Below are positions 11,206 to 18,766 of a stretch of DNA of 64,000 nt, piece by piece; the stretch's first letter is position 1, and every line of letters begins with the position of its first letter. Source of the DNA: Kribbella pratensis. GTDB lineage: Bacteria; Actinomycetota; Actinomycetes; Propionibacteriales; Kribbellaceae. The stretch covers positions 1,488,758 to 1,552,757 of the forward strand of contig NZ_SODU01000002.1 of the NCBI RefSeq assembly GCF_004366075.1. The letters are read 5' to 3'. Below the pieces are notes generated by a model that saw nothing but the letters and a program-made list of their open reading frames with translations, ran no database searches and had not been told where the DNA came from. Position numbers and translations under genes: made by a program.

Positions 11206-11776
11206 CCCACGTGATCGTCGGCTGCACGCTGCCGGTGACGGACGACGGTACGACGAACACCGCGACCGTCTCGAACGGCTTCCCGGCGACCGGCTTCAGG
11301 TAGTACGGCGCCGCGGTGCCACGCCAGCTCGACGGCTTGTCGTCGGAGCCGCCAGTGCAGCCGGTCGGACGATTCTGGTAGTCGTCGGCGATCCTGGTCT
11401 CGTCCCAGATCCGGCCGTCCGGCGCCCGCAGATGGACCTGGCAGCCGCCGAGCCCTTCGAGCGCGGACAGGTCGTCGACCTGCAGCCGGAAGTACACCCG
11501 GATCCGCGTGGTGCCTTCGGGTAGCGCGTCCTGATCGAGACCCTTCTCGGACGGCTGCGGGTTCTCCTCGACGCTGGCGGCGTACCAAGTGGCTCCGTTG
11601 TACGACGTACCGCCCGCGGAGACCGTGACGGGATCGCGCGGCTCGTTGCTGTACCAGGACTTGTAGTCGCTGCGCGTGGTCCACCACCCGGCGAGCGGGA
11701 TCGCCACCACGAGCGTCGCGAGCGCGGCCGTGTTCTTCCGGAACCACCCACGGCGAGCCCGGCGCGCGCCACTCAC
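11168..11776 (-). CDS. Membrane-anchored extracytoplasmic protein (third gene of a three-gene operon)
   Basis: A 202-residue protein with a basic N-terminus (RRARRGWFRK), one transmembrane anchor (about 16-33) and an extracytoplasmic beta-rich domain. CQVHLRAPDGRIWDE contains one of two Cys residues, the other lying in PTGCTGG, which may form a disulfide. Its ATG overlaps the previous gene's stop by 4 bp (ATGA). The family is not recognised. It shares topology, but little sequence, with the two genes upstream in the operon. Confidence 0.72.
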   Translation of the reverse strand: MSGARRARRGWFRKNTAALATLVVAIPLAGWWTTRSDYKSWYSNEPRDPVTVSAGGTSYNGATWYAASVEENPQPSEKGLDQDALPEGTTRIRVYFRLQVDDLSALEGLGGCQVHLRAPDGRIWDETRIADDYQNRPTGCTGGSDDKPSSWRGTAAPYYLKPVAGKPFETVAVFVVPSSVTGSVQPTITWATKLPQYLAFPR

Positions 11777-12348
11777 GTTTCGCTCGCAGCGGTCAGATCT
11801 ACGACGTCCTGCAGTTGAGGGTCGTCGTCGCCGAGTGGCACGGTGACCTGTGGCTCGAGGTCGTTCAGGATCGACTTCTCCGTCACCAGCAATGTTGCCC
11901 CGGGCACCTTGTCGGCGGGCATCTCGACCACGAACGAGCCGCGGACCGGGATGCCGGGCGCGAACTCGGTGCCGGTCAGGTCGACCCGGTCGAGTCCGCT
12001 GCGGTTGGAGCCGAGGTACGTGATGCCGTCGGCGGACCGGATCTTGACGCCGAAGATGTGCATCGGCTCCCGTTTCGCGGTGACGCCGGCGTCGACGACC
12101 ACGAAGGCGGTCAGCGAGTCGCGGTCCGGCGTGGAATGCGGGATCCGGAGCTTCTTCCCGACCCGTACGTCGTCGACGGTCAGGTCGAAGCGCGGCGTCT
12201 GCACCGCGCGTCCGACGATGCCCTTCACGGATGTCGGCTGCTGGATGTCCTGCTGTGTCGGCGTGAACCGGTACAGGCCGACGATCGCTACCAGTACGGC
12301 GAGCGTGAGGCCGACGTTCAGCAGCTTCTTCCGGGTCAGTACGGTCAT
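11773..12348 (-). CDS. Single-anchor extracytoplasmic protein, DUF4352-like (second gene of operon)
   Basis: A 191-residue protein with a short cytoplasmic tail, one membrane helix (about 9-28) and an extracytoplasmic immunoglobulin-like domain. QTPRFDLTVDDVRVGK at its start resembles the opening strand of DUF4352/telomeric-repeat-like sandwiches. The ATG at 12348 overlaps the upstream stop by 4 bp (ATGA), which makes it preferable to a longer reading. It aligns weakly with the protein encoded just upstream (compare TGQFEVTVQRVVTVK), suggesting an old tandem duplication. The function is unknown. Confidence 0.72.
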   Translation of the reverse strand: MTVLTRKKLLNVGLTLAVLVAIVGLYRFTPTQQDIQQPTSVKGIVGRAVQTPRFDLTVDDVRVGKKLRIPHSTPDRDSLTAFVVVDAGVTAKREPMHIFGVKIRSADGITYLGSNRSGLDRVDLTGTEFAPGIPVRGSFVVEMPADKVPGATLLVTEKSILNDLEPQVTVPLGDDDPQLQDVVDLTAASET

Positions 12349-12965
12349 TTGGCCTTCACCGCGACTGTGCTTTCGGCGGCGATCGTGTCCGGCAGCCACT
12401 TCTCGTGGTGGTCGAGGATCGACTCGTCCTCGTGCTTGTAGCCCTGCACGGTCAGCTTGACCTCGGTCGGGAACCGGCTCGCCTTCGGCAGTTTCCAGAC
12501 GTACGCGACGTCCTCGGCGGCGTCCGGGGTGAGCACCGGGCTCATGGTCGCGTCGCGGAGGTTCGTGGTGCCGAGTGGCGGGTCGGTGTCCTGCACCCCG
12601 GGTACGCCGATCAGCCGGATCAGGTCCGACGGAGGTGTCGTGCCGGCGTCGTCGGTGACCTTGAGCTTGGTCACGACCGCGATCAGCACCCCGCCGTCGT
12701 CCGGGGTGAACAACGGCTTCAGGTCCTTCACGGTGACGACCCGCTGGACGGTGACCTCGAACTGGCCGGTGTCGATCGCGGTACCGGCGTCCACCTGCGG
12801 AGTCTCGTCAGCGGCCTTCTTCAGCCCGCCGAAGGCCGCCGAGATCACCAGCAGTACGGCGCCGGCGCTGATCGCCCACGTCCGCACCGAGCGGCCCCGC
12901 ACCTTGAGATCCTGGAACTCCGGAAGCTCCTCCGGTTCCTGCCCCCCGCTCCCCGTTTCCTGCAC
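12345..12965 (-). CDS. Single-anchor extracytoplasmic protein (first gene of operon)
   Basis: A 206-residue protein with an acidic, Glu-rich cytoplasmic tail (about 1-25), a membrane helix (about 32-48) and an extracytoplasmic beta-sandwich-like domain starting at TGQFEVTVQRV. TACGCT (12973-12978 on the complement) lies 7 nt before the GTG and no Shine-Dalgarno is present, so the operon probably starts as a leaderless mRNA here. It heads a run of three genes joined by 4-bp overlaps. No enzyme motif is visible; a role at the cell surface with the convergent polytopic protein is inference. Confidence 0.72.
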   Translation of the reverse strand: MQETGSGGQEPEELPEFQDLKVRGRSVRTWAISAGAVLLVISAAFGGLKKAADETPQVDAGTAIDTGQFEVTVQRVVTVKDLKPLFTPDDGGVLIAVVTKLKVTDDAGTTPPSDLIRLIGVPGVQDTDPPLGTTNLRDATMSPVLTPDAAEDVAYVWKLPKASRFPTEVKLTVQGYKHEDESILDHHEKWLPDTIAAESTVAVKAK

Positions 12966-12996
12966 GCGCGCAAGCGTATCCAGCCAAAGGGCCGAG

Positions 12997-13410
12997 TCAG
13001 TCGTCCGGCCGTCCGCGGAGCCGCTTGGTCTCGCCGCGGCGCTTCTTGTTGTCGAGCCGGCGCCGTACGGACCCCTTGCTCGGCTTGGTCGGCCGCCGCT
13101 TCCGGGGTGGCGGAGCGATCGCCTCCCGGATCAGCACGGCCAGCCGTTCCCGGGCGGCCTCGCGGTTGCGCCACTGCGACTTGTACTCCGACGCGGCGAT
13201 CGTCACCACCCCGTCGACCAGCCGCGACTGGAGCCGCTCAAGCGCTCGGGTCTTCAGTACGTCGCTCAACGCCGACGTACCCGCCACGTCGAAGCTCAGC
13301 TCGACCCGGCTGTCCGTGGTGTTCACGGACTGCCCGCCCGGTCCGCTCGACCGTGAGAACCGCCACGCCAACTCCGCCTCGGGAATCACCACCCCCGCCC
13401 GCACAGTCAC
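12997..13410 (-). CDS. arfB: ArfB-type peptidyl-tRNA hydrolase (GGQ ribosome rescue factor)
   Basis: It releases stalled peptides from non-stop ribosomes. The 137-residue protein has the catalytic motif SSGPGGQSVNTTDSRVEL near the N-terminus and a basic C-terminal tail (RKRRPTKPSKGS, then Lys/Arg-rich) that would enter the mRNA channel. It lacks the codon-recognition domains of true release factors. The GTG at 13410 is chosen because GGAG lies 6 nt upstream; GTG at 13422 is possible. It is divergent from the HIT gene. Confidence 0.9.
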   Translation of the reverse strand: MTVRAGVVIPEAELAWRFSRSSGPGGQSVNTTDSRVELSFDVAGTSALSDVLKTRALERLQSRLVDGVVTIAASEYKSQWRNREAARERLAVLIREAIAPPPRKRRPTKPSKGSVRRRLDNKKRRGETKRLRGRPDD

Positions 13411-13452
13411 TCCACTCTCCACAGCTCCATTAGACCGGAGCACAATCACCAG

Positions 13453-13866
13453 ATGGATGCCTGTGTCTTCTGCGGCCTGATCTCTGCCGACTCGGCCCGC
13501 TGGATCGCCAAAGAGGACGCAGCGGTCGCGTTCCTCCCGCTGCCCGGCGAGGAGATCTCCCCGGGGCACACCCTGGTTGTGCCGCGGCGTCACACCACCG
13601 CAGGTCTCCTGGACGCGCAGCCGGGCGACCTGACTCTGGTGATGGACCTGGCTCAGCGCATCGCGCAGAAGATGGTGGCCAGGCTCGGAGCGACCGGTGT
13701 GTGCGTGCTGAACGCCAGTGGGCCCGGCTCCGGCCGCAGTGTCGACCACCTCCACCTGCACGTGGTCCCGCGGTACCCGGGCGACGGTGACGACTGCCTG
13801 CCTTGGCCGACCGGGCGTTCGGTCCACCGCCTCGCTGTGGATCCGCAGGTGCTTCTCAGCACGTGA
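13453..13866 (+). CDS. HIT-family nucleotide-binding hydrolase
   Basis: A 137-residue histidine-triad protein, a family that hydrolyses or transfers nucleotidyl groups (for example AMP-linked substrates). It starts with the zinc-type CVFC pair and ends its core with HLHLHVVPR, the HxHxHxx triad. The length matches small HIT hydrolases. CACAAT 6 nt before the ATG suggests a near-leaderless start in the narrow divergent region shared with arfB. The substrate is not determinable. Confidence 0.9.
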   Translation: MDACVFCGLISADSARWIAKEDAAVAFLPLPGEEISPGHTLVVPRRHTTAGLLDAQPGDLTLVMDLAQRIAQKMVARLGATGVCVLNASGPGSGRSVDHLHLHVVPRYPGDGDDCLPWPTGRSVHRLAVDPQVLLST

Positions 13867-13911
13867 AACGGGCGGTTGAACCGTGAACGGCGCGACGTAC
13901 CGTGGGTAGCT

Positions 13912-14343
13912 GTGAGCCTGGGCCTGTGGGTACTCGTCGCGGCGGTAGTGGCCGGCGTGGGGCTCAGTGTGCTCAAGGCCTGGGTCGACGGGCGGTTTCG
14001 CGGGAAGAGTGAGGACGACGTGGAGCGCGTGACGGCCGCGGACTTGGGTGGGGAGCTGGGCGAGCGGGCGACGCTGCTGCAGTTCTCGTCGGCGTTCTGT
14101 GCGCCGTGCCGCGTCACGCGGCGGACGCTCGCCGAGGTCGAGTGCATGGTCGACGGCGTACGTCACGTGGAGTTGGACGCCGAGTCCCACCTGGAGCTGG
14201 TACGCCGGCTCGACATCCTGCGTACGCCGACGACGCTGGTGCTCGACAGCACCGGAGCCGTCGTGAAGCGCGCCAGCGGAGCACCGCGGAAGCCGGACGT
14301 GATTGCCGCGCTGGCCGTCGCGATCGACCGCCAGCCGAGCTGA
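13912..14343 (+). CDS. Membrane-anchored thioredoxin-like protein (ThiX-like)
   Basis: A 143-residue protein with an N-terminal membrane helix (about 4-22) and a thioredoxin fold holding a CAPC redox pair (SSAFCAPCRVTRRTL) and a cis-Pro loop (RTPTTLV). GTG at 13912 is chosen over an in-frame TTG at 13876 because TACCGT (13898-13903) lies 8 nt upstream. In mycobacteria a comparable gene (thiX) sits next to the sulfurtransferase cysA2 and sseC2. Here the same set of functions lies within 3 kb, with the RDD gene between, so a link to sulfur or thiol chemistry is plausible but inferred. Confidence 0.82.
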   Translation: MSLGLWVLVAAVVAGVGLSVLKAWVDGRFRGKSEDDVERVTAADLGGELGERATLLQFSSAFCAPCRVTRRTLAEVECMVDGVRHVELDAESHLELVRRLDILRTPTTLVLDSTGAVVKRASGAPRKPDVIAALAVAIDRQPS

Positions 14344-14403
14344 CAACGTCCGGTACGTGTCACCGGATGGCCAATGAACCGGGACTTAGGCAAGACTCTC
14401 CCG

Positions 14404-15258
14404 GTGAGCTCCCAAGTAGCAGGTTGGTACGACGACCCTGAGGACCCGACCCAGCAGCGGTACTGGGACGGCAACGCCTGGACGGATCAGCGTCGCCCGC
14501 AGGAGGGCCCACCCCCGTTCCAGGGGCAGTTCGGCCAGCCGAAGACGCAGGACTTCCCGAAGTACGGGCAGGCCGCGGAGCACGGACAGGTGTACGGCGG
14601 CGGATCGGCCCAGTCGCCGGGTCAGTCACCGTCGCAGTTCGGCCAGCAGGCCCCGCAACAGGGCGGCTACCCGGCGTACCCGCAGAGCAGCCAGGGCTTT
14701 GGCTACCAGGCCCAGGGTTCCGGCACCACCCCGGACGGTCAGATGCTGTCCGGTTGGTGGCGCCGTGTGTTCGCGCGCATCATCGACTCGATCCTCGCCT
14801 GGTTCATCGCCTTGCCGCTGACCGGCTACTTCTACTACCAGTCCAGCAAGGTGATGAACGCCTGGGTGGAGGACGTGCTGGACGCCGCTCGTGCCGGTAG
14901 CTCGACTCCGGTCTCCGTGCCGCCCGAGGTGTTCAAGTGGGCCATCCCGGCGTCCCTGCTCGGGGCTCTGGTCATGTTCGTCTACGAGTACCTGTTCCTG
15001 GTCGCGAAGGGCCGCACTCCCGGCAAGATGGCGACGGGGATCGCGGTCCGGCTGCGGGATGCGCCGGGCAAGCCGCCGCGCGGGGCCGCCGCGAAGCGAT
15101 CTGCGCTCCTCCTGGTGCTGACCATGGCGGGCTCGATCCCGGTTGTCGGCCTCTTCGCCTCCCTCGCGCTGCTGCTCAACTACCTCTGGCCGCTGTGGGA
15201 CGACAAGAAGCAAGCGCTGCACGACAAGATCGCCGCGACGAACGTGGTCCGCGTCTGA
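14404..15258 (+). CDS. DUF2510 and RDD-domain membrane protein
   Basis: A protein of about 284 residues. The N-terminal DUF2510 motif (GWYDDPEDPTQQRYWDGNAW) is followed by a Gln/Gly/Pro-rich linker (about 35-115) and an RDD transmembrane domain with three or four helices. The RDD signature Arg-Asp pair is in RRVFARIIDSILAWF, and KGRTPGKMATGI is the conserved cytoplasmic loop. The function of the family is unsettled; some members transport ions or compatible solutes. GTG at 14404 puts the DUF2510 motif at the N-terminus; an ATG at 14374 adds ten residues and cannot be excluded. Confidence 0.83.
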   Translation: MSSQVAGWYDDPEDPTQQRYWDGNAWTDQRRPQEGPPPFQGQFGQPKTQDFPKYGQAAEHGQVYGGGSAQSPGQSPSQFGQQAPQQGGYPAYPQSSQGFGYQAQGSGTTPDGQMLSGWWRRVFARIIDSILAWFIALPLTGYFYYQSSKVMNAWVEDVLDAARAGSSTPVSVPPEVFKWAIPASLLGALVMFVYEYLFLVAKGRTPGKMATGIAVRLRDAPGKPPRGAAAKRSALLLVLTMAGSIPVVGLFASLALLLNYLWPLWDDKKQALHDKIAATNVVRV

Positions 15259-15335
15259 ATCCACGGCACGCGTCCACAGTTTGATCAGTTGTCTCACGTG
15301 ATGGGACCACGGGTGGTGTGCCCGCCGAGGTTCCG

Positions 15336-15341
15336 TAGTCT
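15336..15341 (+). promoter_or_regulatory. -10 element of the sulfur operon leader
   Basis: TAGTCT lies exactly 6 nt before the GTG of the leader peptide, so transcription should start on that GTG and the mRNA would be leaderless. No good -35 is seen, as is common for such promoters in actinobacteria. Confidence 0.65.
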
Positions 15342-15347
15342 CGTTGC

Positions 15348-15428
15348 GTGGTTTACACGACATGGCTGACGAAGCGACGGGCAGTGGACAACTGCCGCGT
15401 CCGCTCTTCGCTGTGTCGTCGCCGCTGA
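15348..15428 (+). CDS. Cysteine-containing leader peptide of the sulfur operon (26 aa)
   Basis: A short frame from GTG 15348 to TGA 15426-15428 encodes 26 residues. The middle reads KRRAVDNCRVRSSLCRRR, matching the RRxVDxxRVxSxLCR pattern shared by putative leader peptides before sulfur genes in Streptomyces and relatives. Cys residues are at 16 and 22. It starts at the predicted transcription start, lies 114 bp before the DUF4395 gene, and is followed at once by a foldable RNA. Translation pausing at Cys codons could control the operon according to cysteinyl-tRNA supply. Such cysteine-responsive leaders are known in mycobacteria; the role here is inferred. Confidence 0.72.
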   Translation: MVYTTWLTKRRAVDNCRVRSSLCRRR

Positions 15429-15430
15429 CC

Positions 15431-15489
15431 AGGCGGCGTCCCGAGCGCTGCGGAACCGGTCGCTGAGCACGGTTCCGCGTACGTCGCCT
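15431..15489 (+). promoter_or_regulatory. Candidate attenuator RNA structure
   Basis: Directly after the leader-peptide stop, AGGCGGCGT (15431-15439) pairs fully with 15481-15489 (one G-U). Inside it, GCGGAACCG (15450-15458) pairs perfectly with 15470-15478. A ribosome stalled near the end of the leader would cover the outer 5' arm and change the fold. The 53 nt from here to the DUF4395 start hold its Shine-Dalgarno (CGGGAG). Confidence 0.6.
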
Positions 15490-15542
15490 CCCGCAGACCC
15501 GGGCGGGTTCCGGCTCGACATCCTCCTTCACCGGGAGTCGTC

Positions 15543-15989
15543 ATGTCCGAACAACAGACGGCACAACAGGTCGATCCGCGCGGTCTCCGGTTCGCGGCCG
15601 GCGTGACCACGGTCGTCCTGGCGCTGACGCTCGTACTGAACAACCCCTGGCCGCTCGCGGTGCAAGCCGTGGTGTTCGCGATCTCGGTCGCGTTCGGCGT
15701 GAGCGCGTCGCCGTACGGGTTGCTGTTCAAGCGGCTGGTCCGGCCCCGGCTGGGCCCGCCGAAGGAGCTGGAGGACGCGGCCCCGCCGCGGTTCGCCCAG
15801 TTGGTCGGCCTCGTCTTCGCGGTCGTCGGTCTGGTCGGGTACCTGACCGGCGTGACCGTCCTGGGAGTGGTCGCCACCGGATTCGCCCTGGTCGCCGCGT
15901 TCGTGAACGCGGCCGTCGGGCTCTGCCTCGGCTGCGAGGCCTATCTGCTGATCCACCGCATTCGTACGCCAACCACCGCTACCAACTGA
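15543..15989 (+). CDS. DUF4395 membrane protein
   Basis: A 148-residue integral membrane protein with about four hydrophobic helices and the DUF4395 signature GLCLGCEAY near 127-135, which contains a conserved CxxC pair. It is the first gene of an operon with a sulfurtransferase and a DUF1416 protein, an arrangement widespread in actinobacteria. This suggests handling of a sulfur species at the membrane. No enzymatic activity is known to me for the family. Expression is probably controlled by the upstream leader. Confidence 0.88.
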   Translation: MSEQQTAQQVDPRGLRFAAGVTTVVLALTLVLNNPWPLAVQAVVFAISVAFGVSASPYGLLFKRLVRPRLGPPKELEDAAPPRFAQLVGLVFAVVGLVGYLTGVTVLGVVATGFALVAAFVNAAVGLCLGCEAYLLIHRIRTPTTATN

Positions 15990-16001
15990 GAGGCAGCACA
16001 C

Positions 16002-16850
16002 ATGAGCAGGGAATCCGCGCTCGTCTCGGCCGACTGGGTCGAGGAACACAAGAACGACGCCGGTGTCGTCCTGATCGAGGTCGACGAAGACGTCTCGGCG
16101 TACGACGCCGGCCACATCGCCGGAGCGATCAAGCTGGACTGGAAGGACGACCTGCAGGACCCGGTCCGGCGGGACTTCGTCAACAAGGACCAGTTCCAGG
16201 CGCTGCTGTCCGATCGCGGCGTCAAGAACGAGGACACGGTCGTGCTGTACGGCGGCAACAACAACTGGTTCGCGGCGTACGCGTACTGGTACTTCAAGCT
16301 CTACGGCCACGGTGACGTGAAGCTGCTCGACGGCGGCCGCAAGCGCTGGGAGCTGGACAGCCGCGAGCTGACCGACGAGGTCGTGAAGCGCGAAGCCACG
16401 GAGTACAAGGCGAAGGACCCGGACCTGACCATCCGCGCCTTCCGCGACGAGGTCAACGAGGCCATCGGCGTGAAGAACCTCGTCGATGTGCGGAGCCCGG
16501 ACGAGTACGCCGGCCGGCTGCTCGCGCCGGCGCACCTCCCGCAGGAGCAGGCGCAGCGCGCGGGCCACATCCCGACCGCGGCGAACATCCCGTGGAGCAA
16601 GGCGGCCAACGACGACGGCACCTTCCGCGCCGACGACGAGCTCAAGCAGCTGTACGCCGACGCCGGCGTCGACTTCGGCAAGGACACGATCGCGTACTGC
16701 CGGATCGGTGAGCGCTCGGCGCACACCTGGTTCGTGCTGCACGAGATCCTCGGCCAGGAGAACGTGAAGAACTATGACGGTTCCTGGACCGAGTGGGGTT
16801 CGCTGGTCGGCGTACCCGTTGCTCTCGGCGACGAGCCCGGGGAGGCCTGA
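16002..16850 (+). CDS. Two-domain sulfurtransferase (thiosulfate sulfurtransferase, CysA2/SseA type)
   Basis: A 282-residue protein with two tandem rhodanese domains. The N-terminal, inactive domain spans about 1-140. The catalytic C-terminal domain carries the persulfide-forming Cys233 in YCRIGERSAHTWF. The CRIGER loop is typical of actinobacterial CysA2-type enzymes that move sulfane sulfur from thiosulfate. It lies 12 bp after the DUF4395 gene and immediately before the DUF1416 gene, as in mycobacterial cysA2-sseC2. It has been named cysA in some genomes but is not a sulfate-transport ATPase. Confidence 0.93.
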   Translation: MSRESALVSADWVEEHKNDAGVVLIEVDEDVSAYDAGHIAGAIKLDWKDDLQDPVRRDFVNKDQFQALLSDRGVKNEDTVVLYGGNNNWFAAYAYWYFKLYGHGDVKLLDGGRKRWELDSRELTDEVVKREATEYKAKDPDLTIRAFRDEVNEAIGVKNLVDVRSPDEYAGRLLAPAHLPQEQAQRAGHIPTAANIPWSKAANDDGTFRADDELKQLYADAGVDFGKDTIAYCRIGERSAHTWFVLHEILGQENVKNYDGSWTEWGSLVGVPVALGDEPGEA

Positions 16851-16851
16851 C

Positions 16852-17148
16852 ATGTGCGGAGCGAAGCAGGGCGGACTCGACCTCAAGGGCGTGGACGTCG
16901 ACAAGGAGGCCGTGATCCAGGGCCAGGTGCTGCGTGGCGAGGAGCCGGTCGGCGGCGCGTACGTGCGGCTGCTGGATTCCACTGGTGAGTTCACGGCCGA
17001 GGTGCCGACCTCGGCGACCGGGCACTTCCGGTTCTTCGCGGCGCCGGGCAGCTGGACGCTGCGGACGCTGGCCCCGAAGGCCGACCCGGTCGACCGTCAG
17101 GTGGTCGCGCAGTACGGCGAGGTCGCGGAAGTGGCCGTCACTGTCTGA
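16852..17148 (+). CDS. sseC: DUF1416 protein (SseC-like)
   Basis: A 98-residue protein starting MCGAKQGGLDL, the invariant N-terminal Cys motif of the SseC/DUF1416 family, followed by an immunoglobulin/transthyretin-like beta domain (FRFFAAPGSWTLRTLA). The ATG at 16852 is preferred because GGGGAGG lies 7 nt upstream and it begins 2 nt after the sulfurtransferase stop. It is third in the sulfur operon. Its biochemical role is unknown; it probably partners the sulfurtransferase. Confidence 0.9.
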   Translation: MCGAKQGGLDLKGVDVDKEAVIQGQVLRGEEPVGGAYVRLLDSTGEFTAEVPTSATGHFRFFAAPGSWTLRTLAPKADPVDRQVVAQYGEVAEVAVTV

Positions 17149-17210
17149 GCAGTCGATCGTTACTGATGGTGCCACCCCCACCCGACGGTGGCCCACCCTG
17201 AAGTAAGCAC

Positions 17211-17245
17211 CGAAGGGCCCGGACCTTGCGCGTCCGGGCCCTTCG
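17211..17245 (+). terminator. Terminator of the sulfur operon
   Basis: A perfect 14-bp inverted repeat (CGAAGGGCCCGGAC at 17211-17224 and its complement at 17232-17245) with a 7-nt loop. The surrounding 303-bp gap (17149-17451) has no gene that I can see. Its right half is the 5' region of the next gene, ending in the very strong GGGAGGAGGGG Shine-Dalgarno. Confidence 0.85.
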
Positions 17246-17451
17246 GCATGCCCGGATCGCCTGCCGGTCAAGGATTTCCGGGTCATCGCGGCCGGGTTAC
17301 GGGTGGGACCGGGAAATCTCGTGGAACGAGCGACGATGTAACGGTTTGGTCTCGGAGCGCGGTCGTCTCGTCACCTACCGCAGTCGGCTGAGTTGTGTCT
17401 GTGTCCTGACCCGCACTTCGGGTCACGTCATCACTCAGGGAGGAGGGGTCA

Positions 17452-18678
17452 ATGCGACCCCGCATCGGATACAAGAAGCTCGCCGCCGTCGGAGTTGCGG
17501 CGGTAGTCGGCGTGGCTTCTACGATTGCGCTGACGTCGGGTTCCGCGTCCGCCTCGCCGGTTTTCGGCTACAGCGGCTACGCGTACGGGACCGACGTTCA
17601 ATCCGGGCTGGCGAACAGTGGCCCGCAGGTGATCAGCAAGTTCGGTTGCACCACGGACGCCAACAAGGCTGACAAGAACGACATCGCCACGGCGAACGTG
17701 AACGGGCAGGCGATCGCGCGCTCGGTGAAGACCGACACGCACAGCTTCAACAACGCCAGCGGCACCGGCGTCACCAGCAACGCGGTGGCCGCCGACATCC
17801 GCGTCGGCAACCTGCTCACGCTGACCGGCGTGAAGACCACCACCACGTCGAAGTACTCGAAGGGCCAGCTGTCCTACACCGGCAGCACCACCTTCGCGGG
17901 CGTGCGGATCGGCGCGGTCACGGTGCCGTCGCTGCTGAACCCGAAGCCGAACACCAAGGTCGCCGTACCGGGCCTGGGCTACATTGTTCTGAACCGTGTC
18001 GGCGGCGTGAAGACCGCGTCCGGCATGTACTCGTACGCGCAGGCGGTCGTGCTGCACGCGACGGTGAAGAACCAGTACATCCCGCAGGGCGTCGACGTCG
18101 CGGTGCTGAAGACCCGCGCGGAGATCTCGAAGCCGGCGACCGCACTGGTCATCGGTTCGGCGTACGGCACCAAGGCCTGGGCCGACAAGCTGGTCGTCTC
18201 CGACGCCACGTCCCTTCAGACCACCTGCCAGGGCACTGAGGGCAAGACGGTCCGGGTCGCGGTCGGCGAGCTGAACATCCCGAAGGTCGCCTACGTCGGC
18301 GGTGTCTACACCACCAAGAACGGCGCCATCGGCGAGGGCAAGTCCTACATCAACTTCACCTCGCACGTCGCGGGCGTGAAGGTCGGCAGCCTGTCGATCG
18401 GCGCCATCGAGTCCTCGGCCTCCGCGTGGAAGACCAAGGACGGCAAGGCCGGCGTCAGCTCGTCCTCGACGATCGCCTCCATCAGGGTCGGCGGCAAGAG
18501 CTACGCCGTCCCGACCGGCGAGAACAAGACCCTGGACATCCCGGGTGTTGCTCGCCTGACCTTCAACCAGGTCATGCGCCAGAAGCGCTACATCGAGGTC
18601 AACGCGCTGGTTGTCGACGTCTACAGCCTGAACACCAAGGTTGTCGTCGCTCACTCGGCCGCCGGCGTCGTCAGCTGA
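17452..18678 (+). CDS. Secreted choice-of-anchor P family protein
   Basis: A 408-residue exported protein with a signal peptide (about 1-35, ending SASA) starting the mature chain at SPVFGYSGYAYGTDV, the usual opening of the choice-of-anchor P family. Two similar beta-rich halves can be matched: LLTLTGVKTTTTSKYSKG with VGSLSIGAIESSASAWKTKDG, and the two proline/glycine turns around IPGVARL and VPGLGYI. The chain ends VVVAHSAAGVVS, a family-typical C-terminus. It has no enzymatic motif and its role at the cell surface is unknown. Strong Shine-Dalgarno and terminator suggest a highly expressed single gene. Confidence 0.85.
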   Translation: MRPRIGYKKLAAVGVAAVVGVASTIALTSGSASASPVFGYSGYAYGTDVQSGLANSGPQVISKFGCTTDANKADKNDIATANVNGQAIARSVKTDTHSFNNASGTGVTSNAVAADIRVGNLLTLTGVKTTTTSKYSKGQLSYTGSTTFAGVRIGAVTVPSLLNPKPNTKVAVPGLGYIVLNRVGGVKTASGMYSYAQAVVLHATVKNQYIPQGVDVAVLKTRAEISKPATALVIGSAYGTKAWADKLVVSDATSLQTTCQGTEGKTVRVAVGELNIPKVAYVGGVYTTKNGAIGEGKSYINFTSHVAGVKVGSLSIGAIESSASAWKTKDGKAGVSSSSTIASIRVGGKSYAVPTGENKTLDIPGVARLTFNQVMRQKRYIEVNALVVDVYSLNTKVVVAHSAAGVVS

Positions 18679-18723
18679 TCTCAGCAGACACGCTCTGAGT
18701 CGAACCTCACCGACCCAGAACCC

Positions 18724-18766
18724 CCGGCCCCCGGATCCCGCACGGATCCGGGGGCCGGTTCTTTTA
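18724..18766. terminator. Bidirectional intrinsic terminator
   Basis: A perfect 15-bp inverted repeat (CCGGCCCCCGGATCC at 18724-18738, complement at 18744-18758) with a 5-nt loop is followed on the + strand by TTCTTTTA. It sits between the choice-of-anchor P gene and the convergent dtd gene. Confidence 0.9.

Noticed and set aside
17320-17350. ECF sigma factor promoter (GGAAC...TCTC) before the choice-of-anchor P gene
   Set aside because: GGAAC is present but the spacing to a matching -10 is about 22 bp, too long for the known classes.
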